This document shows positions 17,818 through 24,972 of a DNA stretch of 30,280 nucleotides, piece after piece (the first letter of the stretch is position 1; every line of letters begins with the position of its first letter). The notes below the pieces were generated by a model, which made no database searches, had not been told where the DNA came from, and saw nothing but the letters and a program-made list of their open reading frames with translations. The position numbers and the translations under genes are program-made. This stretch comes from Gemmatimonadaceae bacterium (GTDB lineage: Bacteria; Latescibacterota; UBA2968; UBA8231), in assembly GCA_002726335.1 (NCBI GenBank), contig PBSR01000135.1, positions 1 through 30,280 on the forward strand, written 5' to 3'.

Positions 17818-18219
17818 TCAGAACACGCCGGCCGCGTACAGACGCCAGGCGTTGCTGGCCATGGTTGCGGCGAAGAGCGTCCACGTGACGATCCACGGGT
17901 TGGCATAGCGCAGCCGGTGCAGGCCGCGGCGCGGCGGCAGACGCTCCTCCAGTTCACGAATCTCCTGCTGCATTTCGCGATGCTGCTGCAGACGCATGAG
18001 GACCTCACGGGCGCGCTCGGTCTGCAGGCGCGTTAGTCGCGGCCACTCCATGTCCCAGGGGCCAGAGCTGCGGATCACCCGCAGCCGCTGCCGCTGCTCC
18101 GGCAGCACCTCCTCCTGCAACTGCCTGAGGAGTGATTGGAAACGTCCTGCCTCTGTCTTGATCCGGATCAGCTGCTGCCAGTGAAAGTATGCGTCGAACA
18201 CCGGAATCTGGCGTGCCAT
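17818..18219 (-). CDS. Small protein with coiled coil and C-terminal membrane anchor
   Basis: Unrecognised 133-residue protein. It begins with ARQIPVFDAYFHWQQL, continues as a charged helical stretch rich in Gln, Arg and Glu (about 20-100, coiled-coil-like), and ends in one hydrophobic segment (about 108-130, NPWIVTWTLFAATMASNAW). The ATG at 18219 is preceded by GGAGGT (18226-18231) at ideal spacing, so an upstream in-frame ATG (18291) is rejected. The topology suggests a cytoplasmic coiled coil anchored at its C-terminus. It lies between the hydrolase and SelA-like genes on the same strand, after a 181-bp gap with a stem-loop. Confidence 0.7.
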   Translation of the reverse strand: MARQIPVFDAYFHWQQLIRIKTEAGRFQSLLRQLQEEVLPEQRQRLRVIRSSGPWDMEWPRLTRLQTERAREVLMRLQQHREMQQEIRELEERLPPRRGLHRLRYANPWIVTWTLFAATMASNAWRLYAAGVF

Positions 18220-18373
18220 GCCGTCACCTCCGTCGGTAGGGCTGCCGACGAACAAGTCAACATCCGTGCCAGGGAGGCCCTCACAGAGCAACGCCGGTTG
18301 GGCTCGACGTCAGTGTGTGCCGTGGGTGGCAGGTCTGTAACCCAATCGACCAGTGCTTCAGCCGTCGAGACCT

Positions 18374-18398
18374 GGCGCCAGTTCCAGAGTCTGGCGCC
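18374..18398 (-). terminator. Strong stem-loop just after the SelA-like gene
   Basis: Perfect 8-bp inverted repeat GGCGCCAG/CTGGCGCC (18374-18381 and 18391-18398) around a 9-base loop, starting 2 bases after the TAG stop at 18401-18403. No U-tract follows on the minus strand, so it may act as a 3' stabiliser or a Rho-assisted terminator rather than a classic intrinsic terminator. Confidence 0.5.
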
Positions 18399-18400
18399 CG

Positions 18401-19606
18401 CTACGCCCCCAGCACCTCCCGCAGTCGCCGTCCCACAACCTGGGCTTCGCCCTCCTTCAGACACATCGGCCCGAAAGCCACCACCCCCTCACGCACATAA
18501 CTCGGATTCGCCGCGATTCCGGGCTCACCATCCTGCAGTTCGCAGACGACGTCCAGAGCCGTCTTCCCCACAGCATCCTCATCGAGTCGCAGATGCACTG
18601 CGGGGATCGACTTGCGCTTGGGATCGTTCAGCAGCTCCACCGTCGCGCCGTCGATGGCACCCGCCGCTTCCACGAGAGCCTTCATGTGCACCAGCCAGCG
18701 CGCCTGACGCGCCTCGTCTCCCTCTTCGACGAATCGTTCCAGCGCCGTCAGCAGACCGACGATCTCCTCCTTGCCGACCTTGCAGGGCCGACCGATGCCG
18801 TGATGCGGCGCCCCGGGAAGATGACTCTTGTCGATCAACCCCGTGGGTGGTTTCCACTGATCCCAGAGGATATCGAGATCCAGGTGTTGCAGTGCGGCCG
18901 CCTCGATCAGGTGCCGGCGCCCGGCGAGAATGCCGCTGGCCTGGGGGCCGGCGATCGTCTTGCCGCCGGAGAAGCAGACCAGGTCCGCACCTTCGGTGAT
19001 GAACCGCGTCAGGTTGCTCGCCGGCGGCAGCTGTCCCGCGGCGTCGACGATGACGGGCACGCCAGCGGCGTGGGCCACCTCGACCACGGCTGGCAGGTCG
19101 GGCTGCGTGTGGGCGTAGGCCACGTAGACGACGGCCGCCGTGTCCGCATCGATGGCGGCGGCATACTCCCACGGCTCGGCGTCGCGGACACCAGCGCCGG
19201 AGTAGCGATCGGCGATACCGACTTCCACCAGCTCGATGCCCACAGAACGCACGGCGTGATCGTAGAAGTTGCGATGGCTGCGGGCCATGACGACGCGGTG
19301 CTTCATCCCCGATGTATCAGGCAGCCGGTTCATCTTCGTCGGATCCAGACCGGTGACGCAGGCAGCGGTGCCCAGCAGCAGACCGGCGGCGGCGCCGCTG
19401 GTGACGTACCCCGCCTCCGCCCCCGTATGCTTCGCAATCACCTCACAGGCTTTCGCCTGCAGCTCGGCGATATCGACGCACCACTGCGACGCAGCCGCCA
19501 TGGCCTCGGCCACGTCGGGTGCCATGATGGCGCCACTGAGCCGCGTCGAGGGTCCTGAAGCATTGATGATGGGACGTACGCCGAAGCGTGCGTAGACGCT
19601 GGTCAT
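18401..19606 (-). CDS. SelA-like PLP-dependent enzyme
   Basis: 401-residue fold-type I PLP enzyme related to L-seryl-tRNA(Sec) selenium transferase and D-glucosaminate-6-phosphate ammonia-lyase. Visible: N-terminal VRPIINASGPSTRLSG, VTSGAAAGL at about 68-76 (phosphate-binding region), VDAAGQLPP with D188 (pyridine-N contact), and CFSGGKTIAGPQASGIL with PLP lysine K216. It lacks the tRNA-binding N-terminal domain of true SelA and no selenocysteine genes are near, so a small-molecule lyase or eliminase role is more likely. The start is 9 bp downstream of the enolase-superfamily gene's stop, so the pair is probably one operon and may act in sequence on an acid or amino sugar. The gene is followed by a strong stem-loop. 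Confidence 0.85.
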   Translation of the reverse strand: MTSVYARFGVRPIINASGPSTRLSGAIMAPDVAEAMAAASQWCVDIAELQAKACEVIAKHTGAEAGYVTSGAAAGLLLGTAACVTGLDPTKMNRLPDTSGMKHRVVMARSHRNFYDHAVRSVGIELVEVGIADRYSGAGVRDAEPWEYAAAIDADTAAVVYVAYAHTQPDLPAVVEVAHAAGVPVIVDAAGQLPPASNLTRFITEGADLVCFSGGKTIAGPQASGILAGRRHLIEAAALQHLDLDILWDQWKPPTGLIDKSHLPGAPHHGIGRPCKVGKEEIVGLLTALERFVEEGDEARQARWLVHMKALVEAAGAIDGATVELLNDPKRKSIPAVHLRLDEDAVGKTALDVVCELQDGEPGIAANPSYVREGVVAFGPMCLKEGEAQVVGRRLREVLGA

Positions 19607-19615
19607 CGAATGGCT

Positions 19616-20713
19616 CTATTCCGCTTCGAGGATGTAACGGTTGACGAGGTAGCGGTTCACGGCGTCGAGATCGAGGGTGAATCCCAGGCCGGGACGATCG
19701 GGCACCAGCAGGGCACCCGCCTCGAACTCGAAAGGCTCGTTCGTCAGGTCGTGCTCCCAGGCCATGGGGCCCACCATGTCGTACGGCTGTGTCAGATGGG
19801 CCATGCAGGCGGCCACGTGCAGGCCCATGGCGGCGCCGGGGCCATACTGCACACACTGCGACCAGCCGCCCAGACCGAGAGCGTGGACGAAGTGTGACCT
19901 CTGCACATCCACCAGGTGACTGTCAGAACCGATGATGGCATAGTCCAAGGCGTCGGCCCGCACCCGGCGCAGCAGATCCGCCGGATCGCTGGCGTGATCA
20001 CCGATGGGTATGCGGATCGTTTGCCGCAACCGCCGCCATTCGCTGTACGAGCCGGCGAAGGCGGCCTTGGTGATGGGACTCTCAAAGGATTCCATGGGCA
20101 GGCCATCGAGACGTCGCGCCAGTTCCTGAGCCACCCACACTTCTTCCAGCCGCCAGCGGATGTCCGGGCGGATCGACATGCCCGGTGCCGCCTCGTGGAT
20201 GGCACGCACACGGTTTTCGATATGCCGCAGGCGCTCTTCGGGCGTTCGGTCACGCGATGTGCAGCACTTCATCTTGTACCAACGGAAGCCCTGTTCCCAA
20301 CCTGCGGCGGCCTGCTCCCCGGTGTGCTCCGGTGTCTTGTATCCGGTGCACATCGTGATCGGCACGCGGTCTCGAACCCGGCCACCCAGAAGCTGCCACA
20401 CCGGCACGCCCAGGGCCTGTCCACGCAGGTCGAGCACGGCCTGTTCGAAGGACTTGCACAGGGCCGAGGGACGCTCGGCCAGATTCACGGTGAGTACGTC
20501 TGTGCCGAGCCAGCCACGGACCGTCTCCTCCACCAGCGCGGGCGCCGTCAGGCGCTCGATCTGTGTCAGACCGGTCAGACCGGCGTCGGTCTCGACTTCG
20601 GCGACGAAGTGCTCGGCGCTCTGATGGCCGGGCTGGCCATGCTCGTCATCCGACCACCACCAATGGGTCTCTGGCACGTTGACGAGGTGCAGAACGATCC
20701 TGGTGATCTTCAC
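19616..20713 (-). CDS. Mandelate racemase/muconate lactonizing enzyme (enolase superfamily) protein
   Basis: 365-residue enolase-superfamily protein: N-terminal capping domain (about 1-115) and barrel (about 120-350). Seen are KMK (147-149, the K-x-K of the superfamily), RPDIRW with D184 (first metal ligand), ESFESPI with E208/E211 (second ligand region), IPIGDH with D239 (third ligand position, usually Glu), and the C-terminal RPGLGFTLD pattern. A clear Asp-His catalytic dyad of mandelate racemase type is not visible on the last strands, so it is more likely a dehydratase or an uncharacterised subgroup than a racemase. GTG start at 20713; AGGGG lies about 9 bases upstream. Acid-sugar dehydration feeding the adjacent SelA-like enzyme is an inference. 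Confidence 0.85.
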   Translation of the reverse strand: MKITRIVLHLVNVPETHWWWSDDEHGQPGHQSAEHFVAEVETDAGLTGLTQIERLTAPALVEETVRGWLGTDVLTVNLAERPSALCKSFEQAVLDLRGQALGVPVWQLLGGRVRDRVPITMCTGYKTPEHTGEQAAAGWEQGFRWYKMKCCTSRDRTPEERLRHIENRVRAIHEAAPGMSIRPDIRWRLEEVWVAQELARRLDGLPMESFESPITKAAFAGSYSEWRRLRQTIRIPIGDHASDPADLLRRVRADALDYAIIGSDSHLVDVQRSHFVHALGLGGWSQCVQYGPGAAMGLHVAACMAHLTQPYDMVGPMAWEHDLTNEPFEFEAGALLVPDRPGLGFTLDLDAVNRYLVNRYILEAE

Positions 20714-20754
20714 TGGTGAGAGCCCCTAACGTGAGGTGGGTCACGGGAAAAGGG

Positions 20755-20782
20755 TTGGAAATCCCGTACTATCTTGTATATT
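20755..20782 (+). promoter_or_regulatory. Promoter candidate for the 31-codon membrane peptide gene
   Basis: TTGGAA (20755-20760) and TATATT (20777-20782) with a 16-base spacer, in an AT-rich patch within otherwise GC-rich DNA. The predicted start near 20789 leaves a leader of about 86 bases before the GTG at 20875. Confidence 0.4.
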
Positions 20783-20793
20783 GATCTCGTCAA
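20766..20793 (-). promoter_or_regulatory. Promoter candidate for the enolase-superfamily/SelA-like operon
   Basis: On the minus strand TTGACG (20788-20793) and TAGTAC (20766-20771) with a 16-base spacer. The -35 is good and the -10 weak. It overlaps the plus-strand promoter candidate, so the two could exclude each other. Confidence 0.3.
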
Positions 20794-20874
20794 ACCCCTG
20801 TTACAGTGCCACTTGCGGCATGTCCAGGGGGTCCATAGTCGCGTCTCAGCCACCTACTCCCCTGGGAGGCTCGC

Positions 20875-20970
20875 GTGAAGACGTCAGAAAAGCACCTCGC
20901 CCCTTTCGTCGTGCTCCTCGCGTTAACCTGGGTATTCCTGCGCCTGGGCATGGAGGTCTTCGCCAGATAA
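20875..20970 (+). CDS. 31-residue single-span membrane peptide
   Basis: Short gene read directly from the sequence: GTG at 20875, TAA at 20968-20970. GGGAGG (20864-20869) sits 5 bases before the GTG, a strong ribosome-binding site. The product starts KTSEKHLAP, then has one hydrophobic span (about residues 10-28, FVVLLALTWVFLRLGMEVF) and ends in AR. This is the layout of a small inner-membrane peptide, with a charged N-terminus followed by one helix. A promoter-like element lies 93 bp upstream. It ends 10 bp before the convergent glyA stop. I recognise no family. It could regulate a membrane complex or be spurious, but the combination of ribosome-binding site, GC-rich third positions and helix is hard to dismiss. 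Confidence 0.55.
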   Translation: MKTSEKHLAPFVVLLALTWVFLRLGMEVFAR

Positions 20971-20980
20971 GGCCAGCTTC

Positions 20981-22249
20981 TTACACCGGCGCCAGCCCCG
21001 GTGCCGGAAAGCGGTCGCACAAGGCCCGCACCTGTGCAGCGATCTCGCGATTCGCCTGAACCCGGGCGGCTTTGTCCTTTGTCTCGTCTGCCCGCGTGGC
21101 CGCAACACGGTCGATCCACGCTGCCAGTTGCTTCATCTCTGCTGCGCCGAAGCCACGGCTCGTCACCGACGCGGTACCGATGCGTATGCCGCTGGGACGT
21201 GTAGGGGGCCTCGTATCCCCCGGCACGAGGTTCTTGTTGCAGACGATACCCGCTGCATCCAGAGACTTGGCCATGTTGTAACCGGTGACGCCACGGCTGG
21301 TGACATCCACCAGCAGCAGGTGGTTGTCCGTTCCCCCTGATGACACCATGAATCCATGGGCCGCAAGTGCCTCTGCCAGCACGCGAGCGTTGTCGACGAT
21401 GGCTTTCGCGTACACCTTGAACTCCTCCGTGGCCGCCTCCTTCAGAGCCACGGCGATGGCGGCCGTCGTGTGGTTGTGGGGGCCGCCCTGGAGTCCAGGG
21501 AAGACTGCCTTGTCGATGGCGTCGGCGAACTTCTCCCGGCACAGGATCATGCCGCCGCGAGGACCCCGCAGGGTCTTGTGTGTCGTTGAGGTGACGATGT
21601 CGACGTGGGGTACCGGGTTGGGATGTACACCGGCGGCGACGAGACCTGAAATGTGGGCAATGTCAGCGACGACGACGGCGTCCACCTTACGGCCAATGGC
21701 GGCGAAGCGTTCGAAGTCGAGGATCCGCGGGTAGGCCGTCGTGCCGCACCACAGCAGCTTCGGACGTGCTTCCTCGGCCAGTTTCTCAATAGCATCATAG
21801 TCGAGGAATCCGGATTCCGGATCGACGCCGTACTGGACCGCTTCGTAGTGCAGTCCCGAGACACTGACATCGGCGCCGTGGGTGAGGTGGCCACCACCTG
21901 CCAGCGACAGGCCCATGATCCGATCACCGGGTCTTGCCAGCGCCACGTAGACCGCCTGGTTCGCCGGCGACCCGGAATAAGGTTGCACGTTGGCGTGTTC
22001 GGCGCCGAACAGGTCCTTGGCCCGCTCGATGGCCAGCGTCTCGATCCTGTCGATCTGCTGCTGCCCCTCGTAGTAGCGCCGACCCGTGTACCCTTCTGAG
22101 TATTTGTTGGTGAGCACCGAGCCCGTCGCCTCCAGCACGGCAGCTGACACGTAATTCTCAGAAGCGACGAGGCGGATCTTGGCGTGCTGCCGACGGTTCT
22201 CGGCGGTGAGGATATCGGCGACTTCGGGGTCGGCGTCACGCAGGGACAT
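20981..22249 (-). CDS. glyA: Serine hydroxymethyltransferase
   Basis: 422-residue PLP enzyme that interconverts serine and glycine with tetrahydrofolate, supplying one-carbon units. Family features are IRLVASENYVS (25-35), LTNKYSEGYTGRRYYEG (47-62), ANVQPYSGSPAN (87-97), AHISGLVAAG (198-207) and STTHKTLRGPRGG with PLP lysine K225. Length is normal for bacterial GlyA. The ATG at 22249 is chosen because AAGGAG (22254-22259) precedes it; a longer open frame to 22435 is an Arg-rich read-through overlapping the next gene. It lies 35 bp downstream of the isomerase-like gene on the same strand, so probably co-transcribed with it. Confidence 0.97.
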   Translation of the reverse strand: MSLRDADPEVADILTAENRRQHAKIRLVASENYVSAAVLEATGSVLTNKYSEGYTGRRYYEGQQQIDRIETLAIERAKDLFGAEHANVQPYSGSPANQAVYVALARPGDRIMGLSLAGGGHLTHGADVSVSGLHYEAVQYGVDPESGFLDYDAIEKLAEEARPKLLWCGTTAYPRILDFERFAAIGRKVDAVVVADIAHISGLVAAGVHPNPVPHVDIVTSTTHKTLRGPRGGMILCREKFADAIDKAVFPGLQGGPHNHTTAAIAVALKEAATEEFKVYAKAIVDNARVLAEALAAHGFMVSSGGTDNHLLLVDVTSRGVTGYNMAKSLDAAGIVCNKNLVPGDTRPPTRPSGIRIGTASVTSRGFGAAEMKQLAAWIDRVAATRADETKDKAARVQANREIAAQVRALCDRFPAPGLAPV

Positions 22250-22284
22250 GCAGCTCCTTCTTCGATACAGGGGTTGTTTGGTTC

Positions 22285-23130
22285 TCAGATGTCTTGGGCC
22301 AGGGCCGAAGTGTCGTCCACCAGCTTCTTCCACGCGTCGTCCGTGTAGTCGGGGCCGAAGTCGAAGGGTGGTGTCTCGATGCACATGGAGCCTGCATGAC
22401 CCAGATCGTGCGCCGCACGGAACACGTGCCCCCACTCGACGCGGCCGTGTCCGGGAGCCAGATGGGAGTCGCGATCGCCGGCGTTGTCAGCCAGGTGGAA
22501 AGCGACGAGACGCTCCCCCATGGCCGCGGGGAAGGCGTGGGCATTCTCACGTCCGGCGACCAGGGCGTGCCCCGTGTCGAGACAGAAACCCAGGTTCGGA
22601 TGGTCGAAGGCACAGGCGAAGCGTTCGAAGTGCTCGGGCCGCGATCCGAGGCGACCCCCGTCATCGCCAGGCAGCATGTTCTCGATGGCGATGGTGACAT
22701 CGCAGCCGGCGGCGCGTTCCAGCATCGAGTCGAGAGACTTACCCAGCTGTGTCAGGAAGGGTTCGAGGCCGTCGGCCTCGACGTTGTCCCGACAGGTGGT
22801 GGGGTGTTGGATGACGGCGCGCACGCCCAGACGGCCAGCCCGCTCAATCCACTCTCCGGCCTTGTCCGCCGCCTGGCGGCGGGTCGACTCGTAGAAGGAG
22901 GCGATGTCGTCTTCGCGTGCGAAGGGCAGGTGGAATGAATCGAAACGGAGACCGTCAGCGGCGTAGGCGTCGGCCAGCGCCTCCAGTTCACTGTCGTTGA
23001 GGCCGGCAAACAACTCGGCGGAGCCTTCGACGCCGGACAGTCCGGCGTGGAGGCAGGTACGGCGAATGTCTTCGTGGGAGCGATGGAGATGCGAGTATCC
23101 CGTAACCGTCCAGGACCACGTTGTTTCCAT
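22285..23130 (-). CDS. Sugar phosphate isomerase/epimerase-type TIM-barrel protein
   Basis: 281-residue xylose-isomerase-like TIM barrel of the AP-endonuclease-2/IolE superfamily. Likely metal and substrate residues on successive strands are H67 (SFHLPF), H109 (IQHP), E150 (AIENM), D185 and H188 (CLDTGHAL), H212 (FHLADN), H223 and H228 (HLAPGHG) and E252 (IETPPF). That pattern fits a divalent-metal sugar or keto-sugar isomerase or epimerase. The exact substrate is unknown. The ATG at 23130 has GGGGAG about 5 bases upstream. Its start is only 61 bp from the divergent xylulokinase start, so the two may share control and belong to one sugar pathway. Confidence 0.85.
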   Translation of the reverse strand: METTWSWTVTGYSHLHRSHEDIRRTCLHAGLSGVEGSAELFAGLNDSELEALADAYAADGLRFDSFHLPFAREDDIASFYESTRRQAADKAGEWIERAGRLGVRAVIQHPTTCRDNVEADGLEPFLTQLGKSLDSMLERAAGCDVTIAIENMLPGDDGGRLGSRPEHFERFACAFDHPNLGFCLDTGHALVAGRENAHAFPAAMGERLVAFHLADNAGDRDSHLAPGHGRVEWGHVFRAAHDLGHAGSMCIETPPFDFGPDYTDDAWKKLVDDTSALAQDI

Positions 23131-23191
23131 GCCGCTCCCCGCTATAGGTTCTCATTCGTCAGAAGCAGCAAAATTAACCAGGGGTCAGGGC

Positions 23192-24766
23192 ATGAGCAAC
23201 TTCCTCGGCATCGATTCGAGCACGCAGTCGATGACCGGTCTCGTCGTCGACACCGACAGGGGTGAGATCGTCGCCGAAACCTCCGTCAACTTCGACGAGC
23301 ACTATAGCGGACTCTACAACGTCACCAACGGTGTGATCGAACTGGGCGACGGTCAGGTGCACAGCGCCCCGCTGATGTGGGCCGAAGCCCTGGAGCGGTT
23401 GTGCCGGCAGCTGCGCGACGTCGGCGTCGACCTGTCGTCCATCCGCGCCGTCGCCGGCAGCGGCCAGCAGCATGGCACCGTCTATCTCAACGGCTCTGCC
23501 GAAGCAGCCCTGAAAGGACTGGACGCCGGACGCGACCTCGCCGTGCAACTGGACGGCGTGTTTTCCCGCGCCACGGCGCCGATCTGGATGGACACCTCCA
23601 CCGGGGAGCAGTGTCGCCAGATCGAGGCCGGCGTCGGCGGTCGCGAGGCGCTGCTGCAACTGACGGGAAACACCGCCTTCGAACGCTTCAGCGGTCCACA
23701 GATCCGCCGCTTCTGGCAGACCGAGCCCCAGGCCTGGGAGCGCACGGCCAGCGTCTGCCTGGTCAGCTCCTTCGTCAGCAGCCTGTTGGCCGGCCGTCTG
23801 GTCCCGGTCGATGCTGGCGATGGCAGCGGCACCAACCTGATGGACATCCGCACCCGCAGCTGGAGCCAGGCCGCTCTCGATGCCACGGCGCCGGACCTGG
23901 CCGACCGGCTGCTGCCTGTCATCGACGCCGACAGCGTCGTCGGGCCGATCCACGCGTTCTGGGTCGACCGCTACGGGTTTGCCCCCGACTGCCAGGTGCT
24001 GCCGTTCTCCGGCGACAACCCCAGCAGCCTTCTCGGCCTCGGGCTGGTTCAAACTGGCCAGGTGGCGCTGAGTCTCGGCACCAGTGACACCTTGTTCGCC
24101 TGTATGGACGAAGCCCGCGTGTCCACCACCGGTGAGGGTGCTTTGTTCGCCTCGCCCGATGGGAGTCACTTCATGGCCCTCATCTGCTTCCTCAACGGCA
24201 GCCTCGCCCGCGAGGCCGTGCGGGACCACCATGGCCTCGACTGGGACGCTTTCACGCGGGCCCTGGCCGAGACCCCCCCCGGGAACCACGGACGGATCAT
24301 GCTGCCCTGGTTCGCTGCCGAGATCGTCCCCCACGTACCGGATCCCGGGGTCATCCGCTGCAACCTCGAAGTGGACGACGTGGCCGGCAACGTCCGCGCC
24401 GTCATCGAGGCCCAGGCCTTGTCGTCGAAGATCCACTCCGAGTGGATGGGCGTCGCCATCCGCTCTCTCTCCGTCACGGGTGGCGCCTCGGCGAACCGTA
24501 ATATCCTGCAGATCTTCGCCGACGTACACGGCTGCCCCGTGCAACCGTTTGAAACGACCAACGCCGCCGCCCTTGGAGGCGCTCTTCGTGCCGCCCATGC
24601 ACACACTCGCGCCAGCGGTCGGCAGACCGACTGGCGTGATACGGTGGCGCCCTTCACGACGCCGCCGGCAGAACTCCGCATCGAGCCGGATCCGGCGAAC
24701 AGGGCCGTCTACGACAGCCTGCTGGAGACCTACGGGACGATCGAGAACACCAACACAGTCAGGTGA
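23192..24766 (+). CDS. xylB: Xylulokinase-like FGGY-family sugar kinase
   Basis: 524-residue FGGY kinase that would phosphorylate D-xylulose to xylulose 5-phosphate. Seen: N-terminal phosphate loop FLGIDSSTQSMTG (4-16), GSGQQHGTVYLN (89-100) and IWMDTSTGEQC (131-141) in the sugar site, FSGDNPSSL (272-280) with the catalytic Asp D275, SLGTSDTLF (294-302), and a late TGGASANRNI strand at the nucleotide site. These motifs resemble the animal XYLB protein (GQQHG, WMDSST, GDNPASL) more than E. coli XylB. The ATG at 23192 is chosen because AGGGG (23180-23184) is well spaced; the longer frame from 22997 overlaps the divergent isomerase gene. Related sugars such as ribulose are possible substrates. 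Confidence 0.9.
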   Translation: MSNFLGIDSSTQSMTGLVVDTDRGEIVAETSVNFDEHYSGLYNVTNGVIELGDGQVHSAPLMWAEALERLCRQLRDVGVDLSSIRAVAGSGQQHGTVYLNGSAEAALKGLDAGRDLAVQLDGVFSRATAPIWMDTSTGEQCRQIEAGVGGREALLQLTGNTAFERFSGPQIRRFWQTEPQAWERTASVCLVSSFVSSLLAGRLVPVDAGDGSGTNLMDIRTRSWSQAALDATAPDLADRLLPVIDADSVVGPIHAFWVDRYGFAPDCQVLPFSGDNPSSLLGLGLVQTGQVALSLGTSDTLFACMDEARVSTTGEGALFASPDGSHFMALICFLNGSLAREAVRDHHGLDWDAFTRALAETPPGNHGRIMLPWFAAEIVPHVPDPGVIRCNLEVDDVAGNVRAVIEAQALSSKIHSEWMGVAIRSLSVTGGASANRNILQIFADVHGCPVQPFETTNAAALGGALRAAHAHTRASGRQTDWRDTVAPFTTPPAELRIEPDPANRAVYDSLLETYGTIENTNTVR

Positions 24767-24787
24767 CGACCAGACCGAGAGCCACCG

Positions 24788-24972
24788 GTCCCCCGGCTCC
24801 AGCGACCAGCTGAACATCACCGGTCCAGCAGGGCTGGCCATCGCCCGTCCTCAGGATTAGCGCTCTGATCTGTCCCCCGGCTCCAGCGACCAGCTGAACA
24901 TCACCGGTCCAGCAGGGCTGGCCATCGCCCGTCCTCAGGATCAGCGCTCTGATCTGTCCCCCGCCCCCAGCG
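24788..24972. repeat. 84-bp tandem direct repeat, about 2.2 copies
   Basis: Two complete 84-bp units (24788-24871 and 24872-24955) differ at one base in my reading (T/C in GGATTAG versus GGATCAG). A partial third unit begins at 24956. The period is 28 codons, so the minus strand reads as a 28-residue tandem repeat, but that frame is not the gene's frame. Each unit contains CCAGC-AGG-GCTGG, a small stem-loop. The repeat fills the gap between xylulokinase and the fusion gene and includes the latter's stop codon (24941-24943). High identity suggests recent duplication. Confidence 0.95.

Noticed and set aside
18353..19558. 401-codon plus-strand open frame antisense to the SelA-like gene
   Set aside because: The minus-strand frame has a clear PLP enzyme signature including the lysine motif; the plus-strand product is His/Arg/Asp-rich with no family features.
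18401..19606. Annotation as true selenocysteine synthase SelA
   Set aside because: It lacks the tRNA-binding N-terminal domain, and no selB, selD or tRNA-Sec gene is seen in the window.
22250..22435. N-terminal extension of serine hydroxymethyltransferase
   Set aside because: It overlaps the upstream isomerase gene, is Arg-rich, and a perfect ribosome-binding site sits before the ATG at 22249.
23174..24841. 555-codon minus-strand open frame over the xylulokinase gene
   Set aside because: The plus-strand frame carries complete FGGY kinase motifs and a good ribosome-binding site; the reverse frame is a shadow.
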